Shown one piece after another: positions 25,599 to 37,613 of a stretch of 64,000 nt of DNA. This DNA is from Phytoseiulus persimilis (Eukaryota > Arthropoda > Arachnida > Mesostigmata > Phytoseiidae): the NCBI GenBank assembly GCA_037576195.1, contig CM075102.1, forward strand, positions 4,650,001 to 4,714,000, in the 5' to 3' direction. The notes under the pieces are model-generated. The model was not told where the DNA came from, searched no databases, and saw only the letters and a list, made by a program, of their open reading frames with translations. How positions within the stretch are numbered: position 1 is the stretch's first letter; every line of letters begins with the position of its first letter. Position numbers and translations under genes: made by a program.

Positions 25599-25873
25599 CT
25601 TTCCGTCCGTCCTCTCCGACTTTCGTCAGCGCCTCCCGCTCGGTCAAGAGAGCCGAGATAACGTTCGAGCGCTCCCTCGATAAGCAAAGTGCTTACGAGC
25701 TGATAACTTGTGATGCGCCGTCGCCAACGCCGACACCACAGCCACCTGTAATAAACGCAGTAGAGCAGCGGGAGAAAAAAAAAACGAACTTGAACACAGG
25801 ACGACAGCAACAACAATTGCCTCAGGTCGAACACGGTATCAGGCGCGCGTCCTTCCAGGCGCGGATCATCTGA

Positions 25874-28221
25874 GAGGATTTCGCGTTTTCCTCCTTTCCT
25901 CGTTTATCGCAACTTGGGAGTTCCAGGTTGGGACTTGCGGTTTCGTGCATCTGCCAATGGGAGCACTTGCAGCCCACGCAGGAACGGGTTCTCCATGAAT
26001 ATTAATTGGGATGATTCATCTCGATCCGGATTTCAAGAGAAATATGCGAGCACGACGCAGTATCTGATACGAAACCGGGACAGATAAGAACGCTCGATGA
26101 AAAATGATGCACAGGGAACAACAAACTCCTTAGGTGGCGATACGGCAGCCGCCCAGCGCGTGTTCGTATCTCCGAATCCAGAGCTCGCAACACCGCGCAG
26201 CTACCGAAAGGCTTCGGTATCGCCAACAAATTTATGAGCATTCAAATCCACGGAGCCCTCCGGTCCGCAGACACGGATGCGAGATAGTGGGATTCTTTAT
26301 GGAGATAGAAATGGGACAACAAGTGTTCTTTATCAATTGAAACGTCAACCATTGACACCCGCTGCTGTGGACCGTTGAAAAAAGCTGCAAGACTGCACAA
26401 GAGCCGTCCGAGGCTTGATTACACTGTTTTCCTTTCGCCATGAAGCGAAATGCAGAGTGCTGCGAATGTTGTGCGGACCGTCGAACGCGCCTGACCCTGA
26501 ATCCTCCCCCGAATGAGCTTCGGATCGACGACGAATTTTGACGAAAACGCATCCGACTTCACATGCTCGGGGGGAGTCGGATCCGTTGATCCATGGACAC
26601 GGTGTAAACGATCCCAATCGCGTTGAGATCCGGACCACCGTGCGGCGAATGCGGGGTGCTTTGCACCGGCTTTCCGATGCAACTCGTTCGATCACAGCGC
26701 AACGTTCGAGGATCGGTCAGCGGAGAGAAGCGCCCAAGAAAGCAAGCCTAGGCGAGATTAGCCTAGGCGAAGAAAGGCTCAGGCGAATTTGCTTTCCAGT
26801 TTAGCGAGATCGAGTTCGGCGAACGGAGAGAGGTGCGATAGGCTCATAAAAACGACGAGAGATGAGAATAGATAGATTGGATAAGCTTATGGTTTATGCC
26901 ACTCTTAAGTAGCACCGTCCGCGGGCCGAAAGAGGAGAGGAGAAAGAAAACCTACAGAAGAGCATTACGCCCACCGACTGCGTCATTCTCTCCGATCGGT
27001 GCCAGTGAGCAGCTTAGACTCGGCCTGGTCGGCACAGGCTCACAGGCATTCTTCGCCTTCCGAGCGTGAACCCGGTTCTCTGGCCGGAGCTCGGATCCAG
27101 CCATTGTTGGCTCAGGGGCCAGACTGCTGAACGGATCGACTGGTGGACGACTCACGGACTTACAGAACAAGCCTCAAACTCGAACATAAGGGGCGTTTTA
27201 TGCTTTGTGAGAGTGCGTTCTCTCTCTCCCTCTCTCTTCGCCGCTCTCTCCATTTCTCTCTCTCTCTTTCTTTGGCTTTCTCTGCTCGGTCGTCGTTGTC
27301 GTCGTCAGCGTCCTCATGACCGTCGATGTCGTTTTCGAAGAGCTCAGGACAGAAGATTCAAGCAACGAAGTCAACGAGGATTACAGCGCCTGACTGCAGA
27401 AGAGCCCTTGATGGCAGTTCTAAGTGGATGATAGCGAATGAGGATTAAAAAAATAACATTGATCCTCCGCTCTCCACTTCGATTGTCGCTCAAAACCGCA
27501 CATTAGCGGACGCATCGGAATGAACGCAAAAAAATAAGGAAACCAAATGACTCTGATCCAGATTCGCTGGGCGCCGCCATAACGCCGCTTCGCTGTGTCT
27601 CAACTGAGGAAAAGATAAGCCTTGAAACTTTTCGTCGCTGCGTCGATGTCGTGGATCTTTAGCTGAGAGAAAAATAAATCCAAATCTCGATGACCGAGTT
27701 TACCGAACTCGCTCCTCCGTTCGTCCTTTCTTTCTCGAAGTTCTCATCTGCTCCTCGACAAATAAAGAATGATTGTTTTGCTGCCCGATCAGCTCGAATC
27801 CGCTGAAGTTTTCGCGGGAGCCGGGAGGGACAGCGAGTTCGCGATGAGGGCTCGTGTAGGTAGGTCTTCATGAAGTTTCTCCCGATCGATTCCGCTGCTG
27901 CCGAGGGGATTCTTTCAGTTTTTCTTTTCTCGTGGTTCGTCGATGTAAAAACGTCTCGTGGGGACCGGCTGACCGGATCCACCCGCCAACCATCCCCTGG
28001 TCGGTCGGTCGGTCTCCAATAGATAAATCAATCAGGTATCTCCTCGTTTTCCTCTGATAGCTCACAGAGACTCACTCTCAGAAGCGAAGACGTAGTGAAA
28101 CGACGGAAAAAAGCGGAGTCTTCTCACGGAATCCCCCGAGCTTCTCCCAGCGTGTGACCTGGGCTCCGGCGCTAGTGGTTATCCCGTGGAGTCCAGTAAC
28201 GCTTCGCCGACAGTTCCTTAC
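25874..28221. other. no supported gene
   Basis: A minus-strand frame at 26,419-26,682 reads reasonably but has no splice support. A short tandem repeat (26,747-26,787) and a CT-rich tract (about 27,219-27,270) are present. Otherwise nothing is assigned. Confidence 0.45.
26747..26787 (+). repeat. short tandem repeat, about three units
   Basis: GCCTAGGCGA occurs at 26,747 and 26,761, followed by a degenerate third unit (GCTCAGGCGA) at about 26,777. The period is about 14-16 bases. Confidence 0.75.
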
Positions 28222-28273
28222 CAGCCTCTGGTGGGATTTTTCCAAAGATCACACCCAGAATGTTGTCCGCCAT
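28222..28273 (-). CDS. candidate first coding exon, unknown product
   Basis: On the minus strand an ATG in good context (purine at -3, G at +4) opens 17 codons (MADNILGVIFGKIPPEA). They end at a consensus donor, GCTG followed by GTAAGG. It would leave in phase 1. The peptide is short and its family is not recognised. No downstream minus-strand exon could be linked to it with confidence. Confidence 0.27.
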
Positions 28274-29210
28274 TTCCCGTGCTGTTCGTTTTTCATGGCG
28301 CCCGTTCGTTTCTGTGTGCGTCGGCAGCTCCATCAGGATAGGCAGAGGTTGCATTCGAAATTATGCGTAGAACGTTTCGTGCCATCCACGAAACCATTCT
28401 AGACTCACCCCTTCCATTTTCTTCCATGTTCCATGCAACATTCTGCATGTTTCAGAGCTCCCGGAGTTCTCACCGTCGAGGACAGTAACTTATTCAAAGG
28501 ATCCCGTTTTCCTCCCAACTTGAAGGCGCCTCCTATTTCCGGGCTCGTCCCAAGAAGTGGGCATCGCCAGTTACCGAACATTTATTTTCATGAAGTACCG
28601 CCTGAGACACAGCAGTCTCCGATTTACGGAAACTCCCTCATGGAGGGTCGCTTCGCGAAAAACGGTATGTGTCAGCTGGAATCTGCATGTGAGAGTTCAT
28701 GATCACGGTCTCCAAAGTTTCCAGGTCGTCGATTCACACCGAGATCGCGGAACGAAACTTCTGCAAATTTCCCTGCGCTGGGTCCACCTTCAGGCTCGAA
28801 TAGCACTCCCAAAATCAGCAGAATGATCCGATTCCGTCCTGGAATCGAAAAGTCCGAACTCCTCTCGAACCCATGAGATCACGAATACGAGTGCAGCGGG
28901 AGCCGCCGTGCTCATGCGGGCGTTTGATGACGCACTCACCGCTCATCTGTTCGGATTCGAAGATGTTTCGCTGCATTTTCGTTTCATGATTTTATTCAGT
29001 CCACGTACTCCCCGTAGAGATGGCGCGTTCGATACGTTGAGGCGTATAGGCTGCGCGGCCTTGAGGAGTGAATCCCAGCTCGAGAGTAACTCAACAGTAA
29101 CCGACGGCCACTGGGAAATATGGGTCCGCTTTGAGAACTCTCCTAACGACAGTTTAAATATCTGCAAAAAAGCAGCGAGAATTCAGTGTAATCATCGATT
29201 CGACCCCTAT

Positions 29211-29230
29211 GACCACGGTTCACCGTGGTC
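29211..29230. repeat. 20-bp inverted repeat (9-bp arms, 2-base spacer)
   Basis: GACCACGGT and ACCGTGGTC are perfect reverse complements separated by TC. The repeat is followed within 12 bases by a (GAC)4(GGC)5 run. An ATG at 29,209 overlaps its left edge and opens a 66-codon frame with Asp4-Gly5. Confidence 0.85.
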
Positions 29231-29710
29231 GCCACGGTCCGGACGACGACGACGGCGGCGGCGGCGGCGATATTAAGCTCCCTTTCACATGGGTGTGGAG
29301 TGCTCCAGCCACTCAATGTGGGCTTCGATCAAAAATTCACGTAGCAATTTTCATCAGCGCCCTGAAGGTGCCAGGCCGGGTCTGTCCGCCCGTCTGTGAT
29401 CGTGTTTGAGCTCGGGTGAGTATGGGACTTTGACGCGTGTGTAAGGAGGACGAGCCTTACGAGCAGAGGGAGGGAACTTATTCGACGGGAATGGAATGCG
29501 ATGAAGATAAAACTGTGATTAGCGAATTCGGATAATGGCTCCCCTCTCACACACTTCCTCGGGAGTCGCCGAGAAGGGTTCTCCAAGTCTAGCGCAAAAT
29601 GACAAAATCCATATTTTCCCTCGCGAGCTCGTCCAAGATACCGCGAAGGCGCGAATCTTTCGCAAGAAACATGACGGCGTAAAATGGGGCCGAGAGGAAC
29701 AGCGCGGGGA

Positions 29711-29723
29711 GGGGGGGGGGGGG
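29711..29723. repeat. poly(G) tract, 13 bases
   Basis: Thirteen G preceded by GGGGA, on the same strand as the 10,459 tract, which has a similar lead-in. Confidence 0.95.
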
Positions 29724-30146
29724 AGTGGACTTCATCCGAGGCGCTCCGAGCTCGGAGGTGTTCGAAGAGCCGGTCCGGCGTATGATCGACTGACCGCAGG
29801 TCGACTTCGAGAAACAGGGAAAGAGCTAACGATTCGATATTTGTTATTTATTCGTGAGTCACCGTGGCAGCTGGCATTTTCTTGACTGTGCACGCTCGTA
29901 TCTTAAGTCCGATGATCCGGAGCAAAGGCAACATTTGGTGGAAGACGAAGAAATCGCTCTCTAACGACGCCTCTGCGGGCTCTCGGTGGAGGTGAATCAC
30001 ACGAGCAAGGTGTGAACACTGACCGGACCCCAACCAACGGATCAGCCAGATCGTTTGATAACTCGCCTAGTTGTCTGGGGACGGGACACCGCCCCTCCCC
30101 CCCTCCATATCGCTTCCCTTCGAAAAGGGATTCAAAGGGTCGTTAC

Positions 30147-30278
30147 CTCCAACTGTCGCGGTGTGTCTCAATTTAGCTCCGTCCACACTCCAGTGACCAC
30201 CACCACCGCCTATCCGCCGACTGCTGCTGCTGCTGCTCCTCCCCGTTCCGCTAGACGCGTACTCTGGTTCTGAGTTCG
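30147..30278 (-). CDS. candidate internal exon with Ser and Gly runs
   Basis: On the minus strand an acceptor (CCACAG) precedes 30,278, and a good donor (GGAG followed by GTAACG) follows 30,147. In the frame between them the peptide reads NSEPEYASSGTGR, then Ser6, then a Gly5 run and HWSVDGAKLRHTATV. Ser and Gly homopolymers of this kind are common in animal regulatory proteins. The opposite strand also has an open frame through the same triplet repeat (Thr4 and Ala5), so the strand is uncertain. No family recognised. Confidence 0.25.
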
Positions 30279-32717
30279 CTGTGGCTCGGAAGTTTGAATC
30301 TATTACATTTCGTGACTTGTTTGCTCGGTTTGTGAGCAGCAAAACGGAGATGGCCCATGATTAACGCGAGCGGTGCCTCGAGTTTTGAGGCGATCCTGAA
30401 AACTGTCAGTAACGAAATCGATGGAGGACGAATACAGCAGAGCAAAACAGTAAAAGCGACGGAATTCCAGTCGACTCAGGTACAGCCGTGATGGCGGATG
30501 ATGAGAAGGATGAAGAATCGGGAGGAAAATTCCGCGAAGCGAACGCGGGTCTCAGCATTGGCAAGTAACGAGCCCTGTCCAATTCAGACCTCCTAATTTT
30601 CAATTCGGAAAACGTTTTGCCGTGCGGGCTCTTCTCGCTAAACGGCTTGACTCGGTAACCAGCTGGAAAGGTGGAAGAGATGAATGGGCAACCGCCGGTT
30701 CACCAGCTCGGAGCGTGCCCGCAACAAAATTAAAGTCGAAACGCCAACGCCGAGCGCTGCTTTGACCCCGAGGTCTTCACCCACCATCAAAATTTTGGTC
30801 ATAATGTGCTTGCTAGATCGCATATCACGTCGTAGAGATATTGTATTTAGTGCGCTTTCACTCCCTGTGGCTCCCACACCCGTCGACTTCGGCCTGCTTA
30901 CAGCGAGCAAGCCAGCTCAGTCAGTCAGTTTCTCTGCAGCGACCGGCTCTGACACGGCCCGTCCGCTTGGCCCGCTTACAGGCATTCGATCATTCTGTCG
31001 TGTTTTTTTTTCTTTCCTTGCAATATGCTCGTCGCAGACACCCGAGTCATTTGCTCGCGCGGATTGCTTGTAGACAAACAGTTCGTTCAAACAATCCACC
31101 GGGGCTCCCGGTGATGATATGAACACCTTGGAAATATCCTACTCATCGCTCTGTAGTTTACAGAGAATAGCTGGCATTGCGAGCGATATTTGAGCTCTTC
31201 CTCGAAAATCCTCCTATCGCAGAGATCTTTCACTCGGGAACACTGAAGCTGTCCCCAAGTTTTGCCGTGGGACGGTTCTCTGATTCCACCGGATCGCGTC
31301 TCGACAGAGATTCCAAACTTTTCCATGTGATGACTCCGTGCGAGGCTGTCCTGAATTTGAGAGGAAATTGGAATCGCAGGTCCAATTGTGCGTTATGCTA
31401 AGAGCTCGCAAGCTCAAGCATTTTGCGTAGGAATCCGCCCATCGATTCATCGTGAAATCGAATGATTTACCGGCATATGAGTCCTGTTACCCGGATCTAC
31501 TCCATATGTTCATCCCCCTCGGAGAAATATGGGAACATCTATGAATGGGGCTTGATTGCAACACATTGATTCGATAATTGCGCGGGATTGATGAGGAAGT
31601 GGGGATATCACGTTGGTATGAATAACGATTGATTGAGGGAATCATGAAGGTCTGAGAGAGTTTGGTTATATTCATCAACCCACTCATTTTGGTTGATTGG
31701 GGGTCATGAGTGATGAATTCCACAGTGTCCACACTGAAAAAACGGACGATCGGAAGGAGAGATGATAAAAACGGTTTGGAGCCATGGCTGTAGGGAGAGT
31801 CCGCTACACGACCAGCTGTTCCTACTCCAGGCTCGGGGAGGACACGGTAACTCGAAAATATGCGGATGACACTGAATATTTTGCTGTGTCGAACCGTTTG
31901 AGCATCTGATTGCTGACCGCATCCGTAATAAACGTTGTCCGTTGCTTCCGCTGGCATGAGGGTTTTCGTTGTTGTTTGTTCCGCCATCGTTATCGGTGTC
32001 ATTGTGGTGGCGTGAACGTAACAAATTTGATTGCATTCGTGGCTTTCCCGCCGAAGTTTATGTAACTCTAGTGGCGGAGGCGGAAACTCCGGCCCACGGC
32101 ACTTATACAATTGTATTCGTAGATTCGCTGATTCCACGTCGTACATGAGCCTTATGTAATGGTAGTGGAAGATCTCTCGACCCCTCCGATGTCAACCAGC
32201 GGAAACAATCGAAGCCGAACACGAAAGACCTAAAAGGTCAGCCATGTAACCGCGGTCGACGAAAGCCGCCCCCAGCGCGGATTCCCGCTCGAAGCAAAGC
32301 TGCAAGGCGGTAGAAAAACCCAGAGTTTGGTCCTACAGCTGAGTGAGGTCTCAGCGAGTGCGGATCGGACCGTGAGAACCGTTTGGATCGTTTGAACAAC
32401 CGTTGAGACCGGAAAGCGCGCGCATTTCACTTCGAAGTGCAGGTGGTAACGAGCGCGTGCGCACTTGCACCACGTCGGCGATACACGATGCATACACGGC
32501 AGACTTATGCAAAGTACCGATGTTCTCCCAGTGAACCGGGGGTGGATTTGACAGCGGCTGAGGCGACAAGCGATCCAAACTGACGGACAGAGCAACGAAC
32601 GAATGACCACCGGGCGGACGCACGGACGAACGGACGGGTTTTGCATTGTTAAGTTGTGCTGGGCAATCGCTTTGACAATAATAAAACCGGCCGCGTGTCA
32701 TCCGCGCGAAGTCCACA
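30279..32717. other. no supported gene
   Basis: A 219-codon minus-strand frame (31,487-32,146) has an ATG but no codon bias or recognisable domain, and I treat it as chance. Nothing else stands out. Confidence 0.45.
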
Positions 32718-32754
32718 ATGAAATGGCCAACGATTTTCGCTATTTTACTCGGTG
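32718..32754 (+). CDS. candidate first coding exon encoding a signal-peptide start
   Basis: An ATG (context CACAATGAAA) opens 12 codons, MKWPTIFAILLG, then a donor GTGAGG. A charged start followed by a hydrophobic core is typical of a signal peptide beginning. The exon would leave in phase 1. No downstream exon could be linked, so the mature protein is unknown. Because the stretch is only 37 bases, a chance match to an ATG plus donor is quite possible. Confidence 0.25.
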
Positions 32755-32929
32755 GTGAGGCTTCTGCCGACCGCCTGACTCACCTGCCCTGTCGTGATCG
32801 GCGACGCCCAGCCGCATCGTCGCCGGCGGCTAGGGTAAATACAGCGCGGGGGTGAGGTCGACCGGGCCGCCGTTCACTATGACCGTGTGTCTGAGTTTGT
32901 GTGTGCGTGAAGACCCGTTCGAACGAGAA

Positions 32930-32940
32930 GGGGGGGGGGG
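32930..32940. repeat. poly(G) tract, 11 bases
   Basis: Eleven G preceded by GAGAA and followed by ATTCC. Confidence 0.95.
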
Positions 32941-33097
32941 ATTCCATCACTCAACTAGGGGTGAAAAGAAACGTTTCAGGGGGGATGGTGGCGGCGAGGG
33001 AGAGGGTCTGGGGGAGCTTTTGAGGATGAGGCTCCACGATGCGCTGCCGCCCTCAACGACGACGCCGCGGCGGCTCTCAATGGTCAATTCAATGGCC

Positions 33098-33105
33098 TAT
33101 AAAAA
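33098..33105 (+). promoter_or_regulatory. TATA box candidate
   Basis: TATAAAAA in the context GGCCTATAAAAAGTTGG, about 70 bases upstream of the first downstream ATG at 33,169. No exon downstream is convincing, so it may not be a functional promoter. Confidence 0.25.
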
Positions 33106-34851
33106 GTTGGAGCTTCAAGCGCCTACTGACGCTCGCCGGACGCCGCCGACGCCGTAAAAGAGATTTCGATGATCGTCATCGGGGGTCGTGATTATGGGTC
33201 GGTTGGCTCGGCCACGGGAGGCTCTTGGCGGTCGCGACGAGCTAGCAAAGCCAAATGTTATGTTTCGATCAGCTTCGCAGAACACTTCTGCAAAACCACT
33301 TGTCCCGACTCGGGTATCAGATCCTTCCCGAACTCGCTCGGTCGTGGGTTTGTTTATTTATTTTCTTTCCTCCTCTCCACAGTACAACGAATGTTGGCGT
33401 TCCGACATGGGGATTTTCAAGAGTGAAGAGATGCGAGCTCGAATCCTCCCACAGGTCCCTTTCATGCCTCGGATGAAGTTTTCCCTCTGCTTTTATGCGA
33501 TTCCAGGCCTGGAACGGAAGCATCCCGCGACTCCATTAGGAATTTCGGTCTATCCGACTTTGGCTGAAGCCGCTTGCTCGACTCACGTGGTTGGATAACT
33601 CCGACAATGTTTCTGCCTACTTCCAGGTATGCATTGGACGGGCTTTGACGTACACTTTCGGCTGCGTTTCCTGAATCTCACGTCGGGGGCACTCGCTTTT
33701 GTTGCCGTCGTGGACGTCCTCGCCGTCGTTTTCGCATATTGTTCCATTCGGAACGGACCTGGCAGGAGGGCGGGCTGAGTTCGCCTCGAGCTTTTTCGGA
33801 TGGAATGGTCGGACAACAGGAAAACCTGTTGTGGTCCGAGTAGCGGATCGTCGGTCGGGAATCATATCTGCATCTGAATTCGAAAACGCCCCGGGCGTGC
33901 GCTTCTCTTCAGCTAATTGAGCTTTGGTGGATTCCCGAAGGACTCCGGTCATTGGCGGCCTGACTGGCTGTCAATGGCAGATTTCGCGAATTCGTCCATC
34001 CAACTCTATGGTCGCCTGCCTACGGTCATGTTCCTGCGGGACGACCGCGGTTGGGTGTTTTCGCGAGGAACCAACAGCGACCGACCGACGGAAGGGAGCG
34101 AACGAACATTTTTCAAATCCAAGATGTATTCATAGCCTGAACAACGACGTACGTGCGAGCGAGGGAAATCGGCGCGCGACTTTGATTCATACCCATTGTA
34201 GGCGCGTCATAGCGAAGCCGTTGAAACTCGAGAGCGGGTTCCACGGAAGATCCTGCTGACGATACCGGAACCGATCCGAAAGTATCCCTTAGCATTCTGA
34301 GGAACAATTATCCTCAAGAACTGCTTGATTTACGTGCGGGATTTTGACGAATCTAACTGAACACAGAAACCGACATCGCAGAGGAGCCGCGACCGTAAAT
34401 GGAGAATAAAGCAAAGTGAAAACAGGAACCTCGCGTGAAGCCTGCCGCTTGAGTCGGTGCTCGATTTGGAGTCGTCGGAACGATTTCGTATTACGAGCGA
34501 ATACTTCATGTCTCACTTGACGAGATGTCATGGGGAGGACACGATGTCTCGTTGCATGCCTCCATTTACGACTCGTTTTAACGATTCAGTGATCTGAGTG
34601 TTTTCGTTTATTTCGCTCGTTCGAATGTTCACGTCCGAAGGCTCTTTGCGCTCCAACACGCCAACAGTGATACTGGGTTCCAGGTCCTCCCGAAGCCGCC
34701 GATTTGAGAATGTGGTCGACTACCACCGTTTCGCTTACTAATTGCCAGAAAAACATTCGAACGGGAAGCCCCGATCTGAACAGCGGTATTCCCTGGAAGC
34801 ACCGCGAACTTCCAGATGCTCCAGATGTCGTCCGGAGGACTGGTGTTCTCT

Positions 34852-34866
34852 CCCCCCCCCCCCCCC
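34852..34866. repeat. poly(C) tract, 15 bases
   Basis: Fifteen consecutive C (a G15 tract on the minus strand). Confidence 0.95.
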
Positions 34867-35072
34867 AGTTCTCTTACTCTGGAGGAGGACACCTACCCGG
34901 GAGACCACATACGATACACAAACTGTTTTTGTTACTGATCTGATAACCTCTCTTTTCCAGTCGTGATGGACGAGGCAGAGCCAGGTAGCAAGCGAAAGAA
35001 GAGGGAGGAAGAGAGAGACCGATCGGTCGAGTAACATGTTTGTACAGAGGGATGCCCTCTACAGGGAAAATA

Positions 35073-35088
35073 ACACACACACACACAC
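35073..35088. repeat. (AC)8 microsatellite
   Basis: Eight AC units followed by CC. Confidence 0.95.
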
Positions 35089-36254
35089 CCTCTCGAGGAG
35101 ACAAGATCGGCGCTCACGCTGAAGTGCTCACCACTGGAAATGAAACATTTATTTTTGCCAGCTCCTAACAAAACAATGACTGCGGCACCTTGAACTCGAC
35201 GTCAACGGCGGCTCCGAAACATTTGGAGCGACCGAAAGAGAGGTGAGCAAACGCTTGAACCCTGGAAGGCACGGGGAGCAATTTTCGATTGTCGTGTCGG
35301 TAATTTCGATTTCTGGATGACGAGCGCAGAAAAGAAATAGAATATTTCGGAAGGTCCAAAGTAAACAAAAAGTTTGACGGAACGTCAAGATGGCGTCGCG
35401 CGGCGCGGACCGGGTCCTTGTGCTGTCGCCCAACACGACGGTGGAACCTGAGATCCGAATTTCTCGGCATCGGTAGCGTTCCTGCTTGTTTCGGGTGTGA
35501 TCCACAGCGGATCGTCTCCGGTCTGAGGAGGATTTTCATTCGAATCTCGGTCCAGATCAGGTCGGGCGAAGCCGAGGACTCCGGAACCTCGTTGAGGCTA
35601 TGGCTTCAATCGCCGCGAAAGTTTGAGCATCCGTCATTGCGCGTTAGTCGAGAATACGAGACCCCTCGGACGGCGAGAACTTCCCGCAGGAATCGCCCCA
35701 GTTGACATCGTTCCTCGGAGATGCATCGGTGGGAGCGTCGGTGAAAAGGTCGTTCATATGGCGCGTTCGTCCTCAAATTGGCGGGATCTTGTTGTCGGAA
35801 TCCGATTGAACTGTTACAAGCTTTTGTCTGCTTATTCTGGGCGGGGAAGGAGAGAAATCCGACGACAACGACTGGAATGAAAACGATTACTACGGCGATG
35901 AACGATGGAAGAATAGAGCAATTCAGTTTGGCGATTCAGTCGATGCGTTGAAACAATGGAAGCCGCCATGTTAATCGGGCGATTCCATTCAAAACTGTCC
36001 GTTGCGACCGCTGCAGGCCATCGCGTGTCGACCGATTGTTCTCCCAATGTCATTCGAAGGTCGCACAGAACAACAATCTTGGTCCGGCACAGAGATAAAA
36101 ACGCGAATGACTTTTTGTGGTCGTGAACCGAGAGACCGAGATCTCTTCGGCTAGAAGTCGCCTCGCGAGGGAAACAGCGCCACTCGGTAGGATCTCGGCG
36201 ACGCGAACGATTCGTCAGCATTAATCCATATATTGGATTGTGGCAACTACATGA

Positions 36255-36443
36255 ATAATAGATCACCGACGCCGATATTTCGGACGCGGCCCGCATAACC
36301 GTAACAGCAACAACAACACCTCAACTTCTGTGAACAGTGGCGGCGTCGGTGGCAGCAGCCCACCACATACGACAACTACCAGCGCATCCACAACAACAAC
36401 AACAGCACCACCAATGACGTCTAGAGCGACATCGCCGCACTCG
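36255..36443 (+). CDS. candidate exon, Asn/Ser/Thr-rich low-complexity protein
   Basis: A frame of 63 codons is open from after a TGA (36,252) to a GT at 36,444. It continues only to a TAA at 36,459. The peptide passes through Asn-rich, Gly/Ser-rich and Thr-rich segments (for example NSNNNTSTSVNSGGVGGSS, then Thr5, then SRATSPHS). This is typical of disordered parts of animal transcription or RNA-binding proteins. The reverse strand lacks a comparable frame. Weak points are the absence of a pyrimidine tract at either candidate acceptor (AG at 36,260 or 36,307) and a GTGTGT donor. Family unknown. Confidence 0.33.
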
Positions 36444-37400
36444 GTGTGTGTACGCCGTTAATATGTATGCGCAGCTTGTTTGGGCTTTTGTCGGCGGCAT
36501 ACCCGTATCAGCCGAATGTCGCCGAGTTCTTTAATCTTTCGTGCTCGGCGGGGCGAGCTGCCTGCCTGCGTCTATCGTTCGCAGCTTCCACCGTGGGTTC
36601 GTTCGTCGGGTTATGGCGCGAGAGCTGACTCTGGAGGGTCGCGATCCGTCACGCAATCCTTTGACGGTGACGGAACTGGGAGGAAAGCTCTGATTTGATT
36701 GACTCACAGACAGCAAATAGCAGCCGAATCCGGTGACCGATGATGAGATGCGTTCTATATTTCACGAACGCGGCATCGGCCTCTTCGCCGGATTTGCACG
36801 CTTACAAACTGGGGATAGACGACATCGACTTTTATCGAGTGCTGGCGGTGGCGGCGGCGTCCAGGGCTCGAGTGAACGATTGGCTTCGTTTTCCGCCGAG
36901 TTCCTTTATCGATTCCTAACAAGCGTTCGTCGATCGGACGGTCCATCCCCAGCTCGGTCCGTCTCCAGCTCAGACCGCTCATTGGTCTCCTTCCGTGGGG
37001 ACTTGTCGATCAGGTTGCACCCTCGTAGTTGAATAGCGCTCGGTGGAAAACATTTTTCAAAACGACCCGCTTCACCCGGCCGAGCCGGCCAAAGCTACCG
37101 GCGGCCCGCCCAAAAATGACTCTGAAAACAGCGTTCCTGTAATATGCACTCACTGCCCGCAAGGCTCCGCATCTCTCCGATCCCTCACCCACCCCCGGCC
37201 TGCCCGAGTTCCCCCCATTCTCCTCAGAGTCCTTGTCCCTCGGCGTCCCGAGCGAACCAGGCTCTCTGAGACTAGCTTCATACCGACTATCGCGCTCCCC
37301 TCTCCGGACCCCCAGTGCCCCTCCCCAAACTGACCCCGCGGTCCCCATACCCCGTGCCAGGTCCCCGTGTTTTGCCCGCTCGTCTCTATTGCTTGTATAG
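36444..37400. other. no supported gene; pyrimidine-rich stretch
   Basis: From about 37,150 to 37,360 the plus strand is strongly C/T rich (runs of CCCC, CTCC). That leaves a Pro/Ser-rich frame open on the plus strand and a Gly/Arg-rich one on the minus. Neither is convincing. Confidence 0.4.
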
Positions 37401-37613
37401 TATGCGCACCCGAGCTACCTCGAGGGAACGAAATAGCTATCTGGCCGAGCAACGAAAAGCAGCGAATGTCGGTCCAGTTTCGTGCAGCCTCTTCCAGTCG
37501 AAAGCACCGTTGGTACATGCAGGCGCCCATCATCTTCCTCCTCTTCGAGCCACTTGCCTCGCTTGTTCGAACGGTTGCCCACTTCCCCGACTGGGTGGCC
37601 ACCACGTGGGCAG
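37401..37613 (+). CDS. candidate internal exon, strand uncertain
   Basis: A CT-rich acceptor (GCTTGTATAG) precedes 37,401, and CAG followed by GTAGTC marks a donor after 37,613. In the frame that leaves 70 full codons, third positions are about two thirds G+C. The peptide ends in a hydrophobic stretch (APIIFLLFEPLASLV) followed by PDWVATTWA. On the minus strand a frame covering the same bases reads equally well (Thr-rich, then LEEEEDDGRL) and has its own donor at CGAG|GTAGCT near 37,418. One of the two may be an exon, and I cannot say which. Unknown product. Confidence 0.27.

Larger units (their letters stand above)
28274..30146. other. no firmly supported gene
   Basis: A plus-strand frame beginning at 28,914 (ATG) and running to about 29,276 has a plausible peptide with alternating hydrophobic residues, but no clear splice sites. 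The inverted repeat at 29,211, the (GAC)n(GGC)n run at 29,242-29,270 and the G13 tract at 29,711 are the visible structures. Confidence 0.4.
32755..36254. other. no supported gene; several simple repeats
   Basis: It contains a G11 tract (32,930-32,940), a TATA-like element at 33,098, a C15 tract (34,852-34,866) and (AC)8 (35,073-35,088). Open frames on both strands near 33.2-34.3 kb and 34.7-35.6 kb are not distinguished by splice sites. Confidence 0.45.

Noticed and set aside
31487..32146. 219-codon minus-strand ATG frame
   Set aside because: No codon bias, no domain and a scattered composition. A shorter minus frame is open inside it.
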